Origin: Enterococcus mundtii | GTDB lineage: Bacteria; Bacillota; Bacilli; Lactobacillales; Enterococcaceae | DNA length: 64,000 nt | NCBI RefSeq assembly: GCF_003957375.1 | Contig: NZ_CP025473.1 | Span: 1 to 64,000 of the forward strand | Direction: 5' to 3' | Part shown: piece after piece, positions 21,605-32,098 of the stretch | Layout of the letters: every line of letters starts with the position of its first letter | Numbering within the stretch: position 1 is the first letter of the stretch | Notes under the pieces: generated by a model | What the model was told of the DNA's origin: nothing | Seen by the model: the letters and a program-made list of their open reading frames with translations, nothing else | Databases searched by the model: none | Translations under genes and position numbers: made by a program

Positions 21605-22582
21605 ATGCTGAAAATCGGTATTATGAGCGGTGCTTCGATCGTGCCACGTGTTGTGGAGGGGATCAATGAAAGTGGCGTGGCACAAGCTGTCGCAATTGCG
21701 ACACGTCGCTTAGAAAAGGCGCAACAGTTAGCCACAGAGTTAGGTATTCCAAAAGCGTATGGCAGTTACGAAGCGTTACTTTCTGATAACGAGATAGCAC
21801 TGATTTATATTCCATTGATCAATCACTTGCATTTTTCAGCCGCGAAAGCCGCGATCCAAGCGAAAAAACATGTGCTTTTAGAGAAGCCTTTTACGCTACA
21901 TTCGGAGCAAGCACAAGAACTCTATGCCTTGGCTAAGGAACACAAGGTTTTTCTCATGGAAGCGCAAAAAGCCCTATTTCTACCTGCGATCGAAGACGTA
22001 AAAAAAACTATTGGATCAGGAAAAATCGGTAAAGTACAATTGGTGGAGATCCGTGATGCAAGACCAGGATCGGAGAAGATTCCTTGGTTTTGGAAGATGG
22101 AACAAGGAGGTGGCGTATTGATTTCCAACGCCTCTTACCCATTAAGTGTCAGTCAATATTTATTTGGTACAGGATTTGATGAATATAACGGCTTATGTGT
22201 AGACCATGGAGAAGGACTGACCGACGAAGAGTGTATGGTCAACCTGAAGAAGAAAGACCTTTTAATCAGTTTATTCCTTACGACAAAAATGGATTTTACT
22301 AGTACGTATACCATCGTTGGAGAAAAAGGCACGATCATCATCCCAAACTATTGGAAAACAGACCATTATACGATCCAGATGAACAACGGAGAAGTGTTAA
22401 CAAAAGATTTTCCAATGGATAGTGAATTTGTCTTTGAGATCCGTCATGTCGCCGATTTACTTTCCTCAGGTAAGAAGCAAGATACGGTGGTCGATCCAAA
22501 CATGACTATTACAAATGTTCAAGTCGTTGATGATCTTTACTATAAGTGGTTTGGAGATGATTGGAAAAGCGTGAGGGGATAA
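21605..22582 (+). CDS. Gfo/Idh/MocA family NAD(P)-dependent oxidoreductase
   Basis: A 325-residue protein with an N-terminal Rossmann domain, the family motif LLEKPFT near residues 96-102, and a C-terminal dimerisation domain with GGGVLISNASYPLS. The family oxidises or reduces sugars, inositols and related substrates; the substrate cannot be read from the sequence. A possible promoter TTGCCA/TATAGT (21548-21578, 19 bp spacer) and GGAGGA precede it. It is divergent from pox. Confidence 0.8.
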   Translation: MLKIGIMSGASIVPRVVEGINESGVAQAVAIATRRLEKAQQLATELGIPKAYGSYEALLSDNEIALIYIPLINHLHFSAAKAAIQAKKHVLLEKPFTLHSEQAQELYALAKEHKVFLMEAQKALFLPAIEDVKKTIGSGKIGKVQLVEIRDARPGSEKIPWFWKMEQGGGVLISNASYPLSVSQYLFGTGFDEYNGLCVDHGEGLTDEECMVNLKKKDLLISLFLTTKMDFTSTYTIVGEKGTIIIPNYWKTDHYTIQMNNGEVLTKDFPMDSEFVFEIRHVADLLSSGKKQDTVVDPNMTITNVQVVDDLYYKWFGDDWKSVRG

Positions 22583-22679
22583 CCGCTTAGAATAAAGGAT
22601 CATCAGATTAATAGTAGAATAGTAGTCACATTTTTGGCAATATGCTAGAGTAAGAATAAAAAGGTGAAAGGGGAATGGT

Positions 22680-23498
22680 ATGGTTGATTGGTTACTGAAG
22701 CTAGAACCTTGGCAGCAAGCGTTGATGGGTACGGCGTTTACTTATTTTATGACTGCGCTTGGGGCTGGCTTAGTTTTTTTCTTTAAAGAAATCAAAAAAG
22801 ATGTACTCAATTTGATGTTAGGTTTCGCTTCGGGAGTGATGATCGCCGCCAGTTTTTGGTCTTTATTAGATCCGGCAATCACAAAAGCAGAAGAAAATGG
22901 TGATATTGCTTGGCTTGTGGTGAGTATTGGTTTTGGGCTAGGAGGATTATTTTTATACATTGCCGACAAAACCTTACCACACATGCATTTTGGTCCAGCA
23001 CACGAAAAAGAAGGCTTACCGACACATTTAAAACGCACGATTTTGCTTGTCTTTTCCATTACCTTGCATAATATTCCAGAAGGATTAGCAGTAGGTGTAG
23101 CATTTGGTGCAGCGGCCACTGCAGATAATCCAACGACTGCGGTGCTAGCAGCGATCTCCGTTGCTTTAGGGATTGGTATTCAAAACTTTCCAGAAGGTGC
23201 GGCTGTTTCGATTCCTCTTCGACAAGAAGGATTAAGTCGAACAAAAGCCTTTGTCTATGGGCAAGCTTCAGGAGTGGTCGAACCGATTGCTGGAGTCATC
23301 GGGGCAATCTTAGTGACAAAAGTTGCAGTCTTACTACCTTATGCTTTGGCTTTTGCTGCAGGTGCAATGATTTACGTCGTCGTGGAGGAATTGATTCCTG
23401 AAGCGCAACAAACACTTTCAAGTAAACGACACTATGCAGTTTTTGGTGTTATGACTGGTTTTATTATCATGATGATCTTAGATGTTGCATTAGGATAA
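22680..23498 (+). CDS. ZIP family metal transporter
   Basis: A 272-residue membrane protein with about eight helices. The two metal-binding helices are clear: HNIPEGLAVGVAFG (helix IV) and NFPEGAAVSIPLRQEG (helix V), both with the ZIP NxPEG motif. A His/Glu-containing loop near 100-120 separates helix III and IV. It probably imports a divalent metal such as zinc across the cell membrane; the metal is inferred. No metal-responsive operator is evident upstream. Confidence 0.88.
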   Translation: MVDWLLKLEPWQQALMGTAFTYFMTALGAGLVFFFKEIKKDVLNLMLGFASGVMIAASFWSLLDPAITKAEENGDIAWLVVSIGFGLGGLFLYIADKTLPHMHFGPAHEKEGLPTHLKRTILLVFSITLHNIPEGLAVGVAFGAAATADNPTTAVLAAISVALGIGIQNFPEGAAVSIPLRQEGLSRTKAFVYGQASGVVEPIAGVIGAILVTKVAVLLPYALAFAAGAMIYVVVEELIPEAQQTLSSKRHYAVFGVMTGFIIMMILDVALG

Positions 23499-23522
23499 AT
23501 GATATATCATTTGAAAGATATA

Positions 23523-23556
23523 AAAAAAGAGGCAGAAAATTTCTGTCTCTTTTTAC
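23523..23556. terminator. Terminator after the ZIP gene
   Basis: AAAAAGAGGCAGAAA and TTTCTGTCTCTTTTT form a short strong hairpin between convergent genes, working in both directions. Confidence 0.8.
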
Positions 23557-23577
23557 TTTTCATATAGGAATTTACTA

Positions 23578-23775
23578 TTAGTAGTATTTTCTTTGTTGCG
23601 TGGTGCGAGTGATCCAACGGACTAACCAAATCGCAATTGCTGCTGGAATCAATAATTTAATACCTAACCATAATAAACCACTGATCACGCCAACGAATAG
23701 ATTAAGGACAAAGCTAGCTACGACGAAACCTATCACTAATAGAATGATTGTTTGAAACGTATTTCTTTTTTGCAT
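23578..23775 (-). CDS. Small two-helix membrane protein
   Basis: A 65-residue protein with a basic start (MQKRNT), two hydrophobic helices (about 8-28 and 32-52) and a basic C-terminal tail. It has a good GAGGCGATC-type ribosome binding region. I do not recognise a family. Codon use and the clean hydrophobic pattern support a real gene. Confidence 0.55.
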   Translation of the reverse strand: MQKRNTFQTIILLVIGFVVASFVLNLFVGVISGLLWLGIKLLIPAAIAIWLVRWITRTTQQRKYY

Positions 23776-23969
23776 GATGATCGCCTCTTTTCTCGTTTGA
23801 TAAACTTCTCAATAGAAGTTACGCTTGCTGTTTTCTATATAGTAAGTATAGCAAGGATTGCTTGACTTAGCCTCCACCCAGAGCCCGATTTCTACTTGCT
23901 ACTTTGGTGTGAAAAGGTTGCTTTTTTGCCCTTGTTACGAATAAAATGAAGCGAAAGGAGCGGAAAGTC

Positions 23970-24548
23970 ATGCCGAAAAATCGATTAGAAGCCTTTACAG
24001 ACGCCGTGATCGCTATTATTATGACGATTTTAGTTTTGGAGCTACATGAACCACACTCAGATACCCTAGAAGCGCTAGTTGCACTTGCGCCACGTTTTTT
24101 TATTTATATCATTAGTTTCTTTACCCTATGCATTTATTGGAATAACCATCATCATTTGTTTCAAGCCGTCCACAAAGTGAATGGGCGAGTGCTCTGGGTG
24201 AATAGCTTTTTTATTTTTTTCCTGTCACTGCTTCCTTTCGTTACCTCATGGATCAGCGAATACAGTAACAGCTTTGTCCCCGAAATGACCTATGGTATAG
24301 TGATATTAGGAGCTAATCTCACGTATTATTTGTTAGCAAGGACATTAGTTGCCTCAGATGAAGACGAGAATGTATCTATCAAAGAGTTGTTTGGCAATTA
24401 TCGTAAATCCTACGTATCTGTTGGTTTGAATGTCGTGGGATTGATTCTCGGATATTTGATCGCGCCCATCTCCGTGTTAATTGTCAATATCTTGATTTTG
24501 GTTACTTGGTTGATCCCAAGTCGTAAAATTGAAGCGTACTATCGCTAA
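23970..24548 (+). CDS. TMEM175-like (DUF1211) potassium channel family protein
   Basis: A membrane protein with six hydrophobic segments. The first helix begins RLEAFTDAVIAIIMTILVLEL, close to the FSDAVFAI signature of bacterial TMEM175 channels. I start at ATG 23970 because AAAGGAG at 23954-23960 lies 9 bases upstream; the ATG at 23946 has no such site. That gives 192 residues. The channel role is inferred from the family. Confidence 0.78.
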   Translation: MPKNRLEAFTDAVIAIIMTILVLELHEPHSDTLEALVALAPRFFIYIISFFTLCIYWNNHHHLFQAVHKVNGRVLWVNSFFIFFLSLLPFVTSWISEYSNSFVPEMTYGIVILGANLTYYLLARTLVASDEDENVSIKELFGNYRKSYVSVGLNVVGLILGYLIAPISVLIVNILILVTWLIPSRKIEAYYR

Positions 24549-24576
24549 ATACTTGAATAAAATAGTCAATCAAAAG

Positions 24577-24622
24577 ACACAGAATAGTTAGGGAACATTC
24601 CTTTCCTGTTCTGTGTTTTTTC
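24577..24622 (+). terminator. Terminator after the TMEM175-like gene
   Basis: ACACAGAAtAG...CTgTTCTGTGT stem with an imperfect middle, followed by TTTTTT. Confidence 0.7.
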
Positions 24623-24735
24623 TTGTATGTTCTCGACTCGTTTAACGATTATAAAAAAATTTAACAGAAACATAAGTAAAAAATAAAAAAACAATCGAAT
24701 TTTTTAGGCACAATGATAGTCAAAGAGGGATGCAT

Positions 24736-24876
24736 ATGAGAAAACGAAAAAAATTTTATCCAGCAATCATTACAAGTTTTATTACCGTACTTATTTATGT
24801 AGAGCAATCGAGGTGTAATTTGCTCGTTCTCCTGTTGTCAGTTTTACTTACTGTCATCGTCACGATTAAAGGGTAG
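24736..24876 (+). CDS. Small 46-residue membrane protein
   Basis: A short frame starting MRKRKKFYPAIITSF and ending LTVIVTIKG. A strongly basic N-terminus is followed by two hydrophobic stretches (about 9-22 and 29-44). AGAGGGA at 24723-24729 is correctly spaced for ATG 24736. No family is recognised. It could be an orphan small membrane peptide; without conservation data this stays tentative. Confidence 0.45.
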   Translation: MRKRKKFYPAIITSFITVLIYVEQSRCNLLVLLLSVLLTVIVTIKG

Positions 24877-24958
24877 ACGATACAAAGAAGTAAAAAAACC
24901 TAAGCTCGATCAGTCACAAGGTCAAAGATGACGGATTTTGTGGACAAATAGAAGAGTC

Positions 24959-24987
24959 AATGAGTTATCCACAGTGGATAACTCATT
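24959..24987. promoter_or_regulatory. Perfect 29-base palindrome containing a DnaA box
   Basis: AATGAGTTATCCAC, a central A, then the exact complement. It contains the DnaA box TTATCCACA (24965-24973) and, reading the other strand, a near box. Another near-palindrome, TTTGTGGACAAA, lies at 24937-24948. The 24877-25185 gap holds this site and the terminator at 25093. Confidence 0.6.
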
Positions 24988-25092
24988 ATTAGATCAAGAA
25001 TTTAGATAACAATCGCATTTGCTTGTTGTTGTTATTTTAAATAACATAGATAAACCGATACTAGAGGATGGACAGATATTCATTGGATCTCA

Positions 25093-25146
25093 AAAAAAGC
25101 AAACTGAAAGGAAGAGGAATTCCTTCGTTTCAGTTTGCTTTTTTGT
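25093..25146. terminator. Terminator for the 25186-25635 gene (minus), bidirectional
   Basis: AAAAAGCAAACTGAAA pairs with TTTCAGTTTGCTTTTTT around an 18-base loop. Confidence 0.8.
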
Positions 25147-25185
25147 AGTCTAAATATAAATTTATATTTACCCCTGCCGGGTATA

Positions 25186-25635
25186 TCAGTGTGTGTTGTA
25201 AGGTTCTCCTTCAATGGATACATTGTTTTTATAGGCAAAGTAGCGATCATCTTTTTTCGCAATACCAAATGTATCAGAAACATGAATATTTTGTGGAGAG
25301 AATTTTATTGCTGGAATCGAGAACGATTGCTCTTTTGGATCAGTTACTCTGATTTCAAACGATAGTTCATTTTCATCTTCTTTTGTTAGCACGATATGGG
25401 GTGTATCATTAAAATTGATTTCTGTTACTTCGTAAATGCCTAAAAAATCGACCGAGTCACCAATGCTTTTCAATAACTGATTTTTTGTAGGAACATATTC
25501 CATTTTAATTTCGTCTGTTTGGATCATTTCAGCTTTGGAGGTAACATCTCGAACAGGAGAATTCAAAAAATGAATAAAAGAAAATAAACCGACACATGCA
25601 AACAAGCTACTGATCATTAAAATAATTTTCTTCAT
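25186..25635 (-). CDS. Uncharacterised membrane-anchored or secreted protein
   Basis: A 149-residue protein beginning MKKIILMISSLFACVGLFSF, a basic start plus one hydrophobic helix that serves as signal peptide or anchor. The remainder is polar, with mixed beta-like segments and a KEDENELSFEIRVTD block. There is no lipobox cysteine in the usual context (Cys15 is followed by Val-Gly, without LxxC). I do not recognise it. It is a single gene with its own terminator. Confidence 0.6.
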   Translation of the reverse strand: MKKIILMISSLFACVGLFSFIHFLNSPVRDVTSKAEMIQTDEIKMEYVPTKNQLLKSIGDSVDFLGIYEVTEINFNDTPHIVLTKEDENELSFEIRVTDPKEQSFSIPAIKFSPQNIHVSDTFGIAKKDDRYFAYKNNVSIEGEPYNTH

Positions 25636-26106
25636 TTTCCTTACTTTTTGTCCTTTCTGTGTTCTCCAACGTATATGCCTGATGTTAAAATTAAAAAAAC
25701 TTTATTTAACAATAAATTTTTAATTTTTTTTGTTATTAAAAATGATTTCTTTCATAGTATAAATTTAAAATACAAAAAAATAAAGTAGATTTCATAAATT
25801 CTTTGACTAGATGAAAAGCTTTTAATTTTAGATAGCTAAAACTATCTATATTATTACAAATAATGGTGGTTATTATTAATCAATTATAATATTTAATTAG
25901 TTATTTAATGTTTGATGGGAATTTCTGTTTGTTTAAGTGATGAAAATTGGTGTTATACTAGATAAAGTAAATTCGTTTAAATTTTTCTCTGGAAAACTCT
26001 CCTTTTACTTCTAATAGTTGATTTCTTTGATACTTCATATAAATAGACAAGACATCCTTAAGGCGAAAACGATTTTTATATACATTTCAAAATAAGGAGG
26101 TTTTTT
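25636..26106. other. AT-rich intergenic gap
   Basis: About 470 bases of very AT-rich DNA. Apart from upstream signals for the two flanking divergent genes, including AAGGAGG at about 26094-26100 for the FUSC-type gene, I see no gene or clear structure. Confidence 0.5.
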
Positions 26107-27135
26107 ATGGTTAAATCTTATTTTACATTTAACAAAATTCAAGAAAATCCATTTCGTATCATGAATCTGATGGTGCTGATCTTTCTCGTTTTATGGATCG
26201 GTTACATCAATCATAATTTTTTGATTTCAAGTTTCTCTTCTCTAGGTATCTTTACCTTCTTTTACTACCAGAACATTCCAATGAAGCAATTACTAAAGCG
26301 CCTATTTTTGATTGGTTGCGGTCTATTACTGGCCTTTACATTAGGACTATTGTCGACGTATGTCATCTGGCTTGAACCATTTGCTGTTGGAGCAGTTGCT
26401 TTTTTCAGTCGATTTATTTTGCGTTTGTTCCATATTTCTAAACCAGGGGGCTTATTCTTTGCGATGTTAGCGGCTATGGGAACGAGTATGTCCGTTCCAT
26501 TTTCCCATTTGCCAACAGTAGCTTCTTTTTTCTTTATGGGTGTTGTGTTTGCTTTGATTGCTGCATTTCTAACGAAAAAAATGGATTCACGTCCGGAACA
26601 GGATGTGATAAAGGTATCCTTGAAGGAGCGTTTTCACCAAGAACCTTTAGTGATCATTGATTCGATTTTTTACAGCGCTGCATTATTCCTTTCCGTTTAT
26701 GTGAGCCATGGCTTGAACATGAAAAATCCTTATTGGCTGACACTGTCTTGTGCCTCGATTTTATTGGCTGAGAATTTAGATGCGATGAAACATCGGCAAG
26801 TGCAATATTTGATTGGTTCGATGTTAGGGTTGTGTCTATCGGCTGTCTTATCACTGATTCCTTTTTCCCAGCTTGAAACGATTTTTTTAATTACGTTTCT
26901 CTATGGTATTTCTCAGTTTTTAGTTGCCCGAAATTATGCAGTGGCGAATATTTTCTTGAACCCCATGGCATTAATGCTTTCGACATTGGTTAGGAACACG
27001 TACTTGATCTCATTGATCGAGTATCGTTTTATTGGTATCGTCATCGGTAGTTTCATTGGTCTAGGCGTAGCCTGGGTAATGAATATTGGTCTGCAACATT
27101 ACTTAGCAGTTGTTAAAGAAAAATATGAAACATAA
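26107..27135 (+). CDS. FUSC-type membrane protein
   Basis: A 342-residue protein with two sets of about five hydrophobic helices separated by a charged loop near 160-180. The second half begins NMKNPYWLTLSCASILLAE, like the conserved start of fusaric-acid-resistance/FUSC-like domains. The family is linked to efflux of aromatic acids, but the substrate here is unknown. AAGGAGG precedes the ATG. A convergent terminator follows. Confidence 0.7.
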   Translation: MVKSYFTFNKIQENPFRIMNLMVLIFLVLWIGYINHNFLISSFSSLGIFTFFYYQNIPMKQLLKRLFLIGCGLLLAFTLGLLSTYVIWLEPFAVGAVAFFSRFILRLFHISKPGGLFFAMLAAMGTSMSVPFSHLPTVASFFFMGVVFALIAAFLTKKMDSRPEQDVIKVSLKERFHQEPLVIIDSIFYSAALFLSVYVSHGLNMKNPYWLTLSCASILLAENLDAMKHRQVQYLIGSMLGLCLSAVLSLIPFSQLETIFLITFLYGISQFLVARNYAVANIFLNPMALMLSTLVRNTYLISLIEYRFIGIVIGSFIGLGVAWVMNIGLQHYLAVVKEKYET

Positions 27136-27180
27136 CAAAGAAAGGCGATCACGACAATGAAGTCGGATCGCCTTTCTTTG
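27136..27180. terminator. Bidirectional terminator between FUSC gene and GH1 gene
   Basis: Perfect arms CAAAGAAAGGCGATC and complement around a 15-base loop, between convergent genes. Confidence 0.85.
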
Positions 27181-27187
27181 TTCGTTA

Positions 27188-28645
<1,458 letters not shown>

Positions 28646-28660
28646 TCATTGATTCTTAAG

Positions 28661-29971
28661 TTATATCTCTGTGCGTTGTGCGCGGTTGGAAGCCATGACA
28701 AAAGGTAGGTAAATCAAAACGGAAATCACTAAACAAAGTACGCCTATTACAATTCCCATGATATTCCCACCAGTTCCTAAAAACAAATTGATGATCCCTG
28801 GTGTGGTCCAAGGTAAACCAATTGCTGGTGATGGCATGATTGGCCAGACGACTGTGACGAAGTAACCGACCAGAATATTGACCATCGGTGTTAAGACAAA
28901 AGGAATGATCATAATTGGATTTAAGACGATCGGTAGTCCAAAAATCATCGGCTCATTGATTTGGAAAATGCCTGGTACAAAAGATAGTTTGGCGATTTCG
29001 CGATATTCAGGTCGTCGTGAAGCAATAAAAATCGCAATGATCAAGCCTAAGGTCATACCCGTTCCACCCATGTTTGCAAACATATCATTCAAGATGCCCC
29101 AAGTTTCTTTGTAAGGGACATCCCACAGCGAACCACCATCATTGATGAATTGAAGATTGGCTAAGTCTTGCTCGGTAAAAATTGCTGAACGAACAGCATT
29201 CAATGTGTTTGGACCATGAATACCAATAGAAAATAGCAGTGTCTGAATAAAAGCTAAGAGTAGGACACCAAACACATTCCCACCTAAGTCACGTAAAGGT
29301 GCTTGGATACCGGCATAAATCAACTCGTTGATTCCTTTAGGCGCGATCATCAAAACGAAGAAGTTGATCAAAGCTGACATAGAAACAACGATAATGATTG
29401 GGATCATCCCAGAAAAAGAGCGAGAAACAGCTGGTGGAACGAGTTCAGGCATCTTGATTTGTAATTTCTTGACTTTGAATAATTTTGGTAAGAATTCTCC
29501 AACCAAGCAAGCGACAATCATCGCAACGAATAAACCTTGAGCACCCAAATATTGCGTCGAGATGACATTCATTTCATCGACTGCAAAAGAAGTAGGGTAA
29601 AAGATCATAAAGCAAGCGACACTAGTTAGTCCAACTAAGGTTGCATCAGCTTCGAAATGTTTTGCCAAAAGCTGAGCGACTAAAAAAGCAATAAACAAAC
29701 TCATGATATTGATTGTGCCATTTGCTACAGAAGCAAGGACTTGTTGCGCACTTTCTAAATTTGGAAAGATACGTGAAAGTTGAAATAATTGCACGATAAA
29801 ACTGTCTTTTGAAAATAAAATATTATTGACTAAGATCACTAATGAAGACGAAATCGTCAATGGGAAAATAAGCATGAACGCATCTCGAACGGCTGCAATA
29901 TGTCGTTGGTTGTTTAACCGTGTTGCAATAGGAACAAGGCTTCGATCTAATAAATCATTGAATTTTTGCAT
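28661..29971 (-). CDS. PTS cellobiose/lichenan-type EIIC permease
   Basis: Membrane sugar-translocating component of a lactose/cellobiose-family PTS. The 436 residues form about ten hydrophobic helices, with family segments SIGIHGPNTLNAVRSAIF and FQINEPMIFGLPIVLNP. No EIIA or EIIB gene lies nearby, so those parts must come from elsewhere. The ribosome binding site AAAGGTG lies inside an inverted repeat immediately upstream, which suggests tight control. Confidence 0.9.
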   Translation of the reverse strand: MQKFNDLLDRSLVPIATRLNNQRHIAAVRDAFMLIFPLTISSSLVILVNNILFSKDSFIVQLFQLSRIFPNLESAQQVLASVANGTINIMSLFIAFLVAQLLAKHFEADATLVGLTSVACFMIFYPTSFAVDEMNVISTQYLGAQGLFVAMIVACLVGEFLPKLFKVKKLQIKMPELVPPAVSRSFSGMIPIIIVVSMSALINFFVLMIAPKGINELIYAGIQAPLRDLGGNVFGVLLLAFIQTLLFSIGIHGPNTLNAVRSAIFTEQDLANLQFINDGGSLWDVPYKETWGILNDMFANMGGTGMTLGLIIAIFIASRRPEYREIAKLSFVPGIFQINEPMIFGLPIVLNPIMIIPFVLTPMVNILVGYFVTVVWPIMPSPAIGLPWTTPGIINLFLGTGGNIMGIVIGVLCLVISVLIYLPFVMASNRAQRTEI

Positions 29972-29979
29972 AAGAATAA

Positions 29980-30019
29980 CACCTTTCGCTATATGATAGG
30001 TTCATTATAGCGAAAGGTG
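29980..30019 (-). promoter_or_regulatory. Inverted repeat over the -10 and ribosome binding site of the PTS operon
   Basis: Perfect 14-base arms CACCTTTCGCTATA (29980-29993) and TATAGCGAAAGGTG (30006-30019), 12-base loop. On the minus strand the upstream arm overlaps a TATAAT -10 (30004-30009) and the downstream arm contains the AAAGGTG ribosome binding site. It could be the RpiR operator, an mRNA hairpin, or both. Confidence 0.65.
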
Positions 30020-30116
30020 TGAAAGAAAAGTAAGCGCATTCTTATTTAGGATAAAAATTTGGAACAATGAAAATTATTTCGTGGTAGGAACATAGCGTTC
30101 CAAATTGAGTGGTGAA

Positions 30117-30863
30117 TCATTCATCCTTTAAATAACCGATCAATGTTTCAAGGATCGCCATGGAAGGTAGCTGACTAGTCAAATCAAGAAAGATGTCTTT
30201 CCGTTCTTCTTTAATGGCATAGTCAATTGAGTAATCACATAATTGGGCCAATGAACTTTCTTTATGAGCGGTAATACAATACTTATGCACGCTATCAGCA
30301 TGAGCTAAACCTGAAATTACTTCGATCAGTTCTTTTGTTTCACCTGAAACACTCAAAAAGACTAACGCATTTTTTTGATCTGGACGCAAAAAACTACGAA
30401 TCGGATAAGTCAGTTCATCTAAGCTAATACAAAAGTAACCGATGTTCGCTAATTTTCGTGCCACATATTGCGCTAATGCTCCCGAAGCCCCCATACCCAT
30501 AAATAGGATAAAATCAGCTTGACGCAATGTGGTTGCCATTTTTTTGATTTGATATTCAATATCGGGATGAAAAATAGTCATGTTCAACTGATTGATTCGT
30601 TCTTCTAACACTAATTGCTTGTCATCTGTTTCATAATGGGCTTTTTCCAAATGATTTTTAATATAAAAACGAAATTCTGGAAATGAATCAAAGCCGACTT
30701 TTTGGATAAAACGAAAGACAGAGGTTGAAGAAACATGCGCATCCGTCGCAATATCTCGTACCCGCATATAAGGAATTTTCTCAAGGTTGTTAACGATAAA
30801 CCGGTAAATCTCTTGTTCAACGGCCGACAATTTATTTAAGTTAAGACTTTCAAAGATAGCCAT
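30117..30863 (-). CDS. RpiR/MurR family transcriptional regulator
   Basis: A 248-residue regulator with an N-terminal RpiR helix-turn-helix (about 1-77, ATDAHVSSTSVFRFIQKVGF) and a C-terminal SIS sugar-phosphate-binding domain (about 105-235, FMGMGASGALAQYVARKL and SVSGETKELIEV). It lies just upstream of the PTS EIIC and GH1 genes on the same strand and is the likely regulator of both. A parS-like 16-mer falls inside its coding sequence at 30336. Confidence 0.88.
   Translation of the reverse strand: MAIFESLNLNKLSAVEQEIYRFIVNNLEKIPYMRVRDIATDAHVSSTSVFRFIQKVGFDSFPEFRFYIKNHLEKAHYETDDKQLVLEERINQLNMTIFHPDIEYQIKKMATTLRQADFILFMGMGASGALAQYVARKLANIGYFCISLDELTYPIRSFLRPDQKNALVFLSVSGETKELIEVISGLAHADSVHKYCITAHKESSLAQLCDYSIDYAIKEERKDIFLDLTSQLPSMAILETLIGYLKDE
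30336..30351. other. parS-like 16-mer inside the RpiR gene
   Basis: TGTTTCACCTGAAACA differs from parS consensus TGTTTCACGTGAAACA only at one central base, but it encodes part of the conserved SIS-domain SGETK motif, so chance is possible. Confidence 0.3.
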
Positions 30864-30985
30864 GTATTTACCTCAAGATTCTTTTTCTTTAGAGTATAGC
30901 ACGATGGAAAGGGTTTTTCTAAAAAAATTGGAAATGGCATCATGAGAAAACTACATATAATGAAAATAAAAATTATTATCTATGG

Positions 30986-31156
30986 ATGACGTATTTTACC
31001 AAAGAAATTCTGCAAAAAGAAATGGAAGCTGCTGGTTTTGTTGTTAGTAGGTTTTACGGGGATGTAAAAGGAAGTCCTTATGATGAGAACTCGCCGATAA
31101 GACTCGCCGATAAGAACTCGCCAACACCAGCAGTAGTGTTAGAAAAGAAAGAATAA
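30986..31156 (+). pseudogene. Remnant C-terminus of a SAM-dependent methyltransferase-like protein
   Basis: A 56-codon frame MTYFTKEILQKEMEAAGF ... VVLEKKE resembles the C-terminal end of class I methyltransferases (AGFxxxxxYGDVxGxPYDExSPxxAVVxEK). The catalytic N-terminal part is missing. A 13-base unit, ACTCGCCGATAAG, is tandemly duplicated at 31089-31114, with a partial third copy, expanding the frame by 27 bases. No ribosome binding site is evident. The family assignment is tentative. Confidence 0.4.
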
Positions 31157-31277
31157 CAATTTTATTATTAGTCCGAAAGAAAAATATTTAACGCAAATAA
31201 AAGCAGGAATCCACAAAAGACGTTCATTGGATTTTTGTGGATCCTTACTTGTTTTTTGAAGAGGACGGAGGATAGAT

Positions 31278-31549
31278 CTATACAATCGTTTCTACACGAG
31301 AAGAGATTTGAATGAATTTATTGGCAAAATTTTTATTTTCCTTGTCGTGAGAGGTGAATAAAATGATTTTGCTTTGTCTTACGTTCATGAGTGTGTCAAA
31401 GATGGCATCCGCAGAGTCTTTGTAGATACTACTAGTACTTTCATCTAGAATCCATATCTTGCTGTCTTGGAGCATCATGCGAGCAATAAACACACGTTGC
31501 TTTTCTCCTCCTGAGAGATTGGCGCCATTGACACGTATGGACGAAAAGT
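31278..31549 (-). pseudogene. Truncated ABC transporter ATP-binding domain
   Basis: Only the second half of an ABC cassette remains: signature NLSGGEKQRVFIAR, Walker B IWILDESTSSI, and a switch-like ILFTSHD. The Walker A part is absent; upstream, the frame is closed by a stop near 31550. The widely usable start would be GTG 31493, which cuts the signature motif. Next to the methyltransferase remnant, it marks a decayed patch. Confidence 0.65.
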
Positions 31550-32098
31550 ACTAAAAACTACTTCCCCAAACAATTTTTAGTCCCAATTGTTTCATCCACA
31601 ATAATTGTATCCAGGATAGCTGTCATTCGTTCGTTTATCAATAATCTAATTTTTGATACAATATAAGATAACGAACCAATCTATATTGTATTACTGAGCT
31701 ATCCATTATCCAGAGTATAACATCTTTTTCCTTCCGTTCTATTTATTATTTTTTCTCAAATTAAAAAAAATAGTATACTAAATCAATTTGTTTTTAGATT
31801 TGATAAATTATTGAGTTCACCATAAAAAATATATTTTAAGCGCAAGATAGACTGGTCGAAAATGAATAACCAAGCTATCTTTTCTAAATTTACTAGTACA
31901 GAAATAAAAACAGTGCTTATTTATCTGTGAGTAAAAAAGTTGCTTTTTCCTTTCTTTTAATGGATTATAAAAATAGATATTTTTGTACTTTATTTACTCT
32001 TTTAAAAATTCAGATAAATCTTTTATTGGCAATAAAATTAATACAGTTTTTTTCTTTGTGTTAATCTATTAATTGCATGTATAGACTGGAGGAAAAAT
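31550..32098. other. AT-rich gap upstream of the methionine importer
   Basis: I see no gene. A weak promoter-like pair, TTGCTT (31940) and TTATAA (31965), lies about 130 bases before metN. I looked for a SAM riboswitch or T-box leader and found no recognisable core of either. Confidence 0.4.

Noticed and set aside
31550-32098. SAM riboswitch or T-box upstream of the methionine importer
   Set aside because: No core of either class can be seen in this AT-rich gap.
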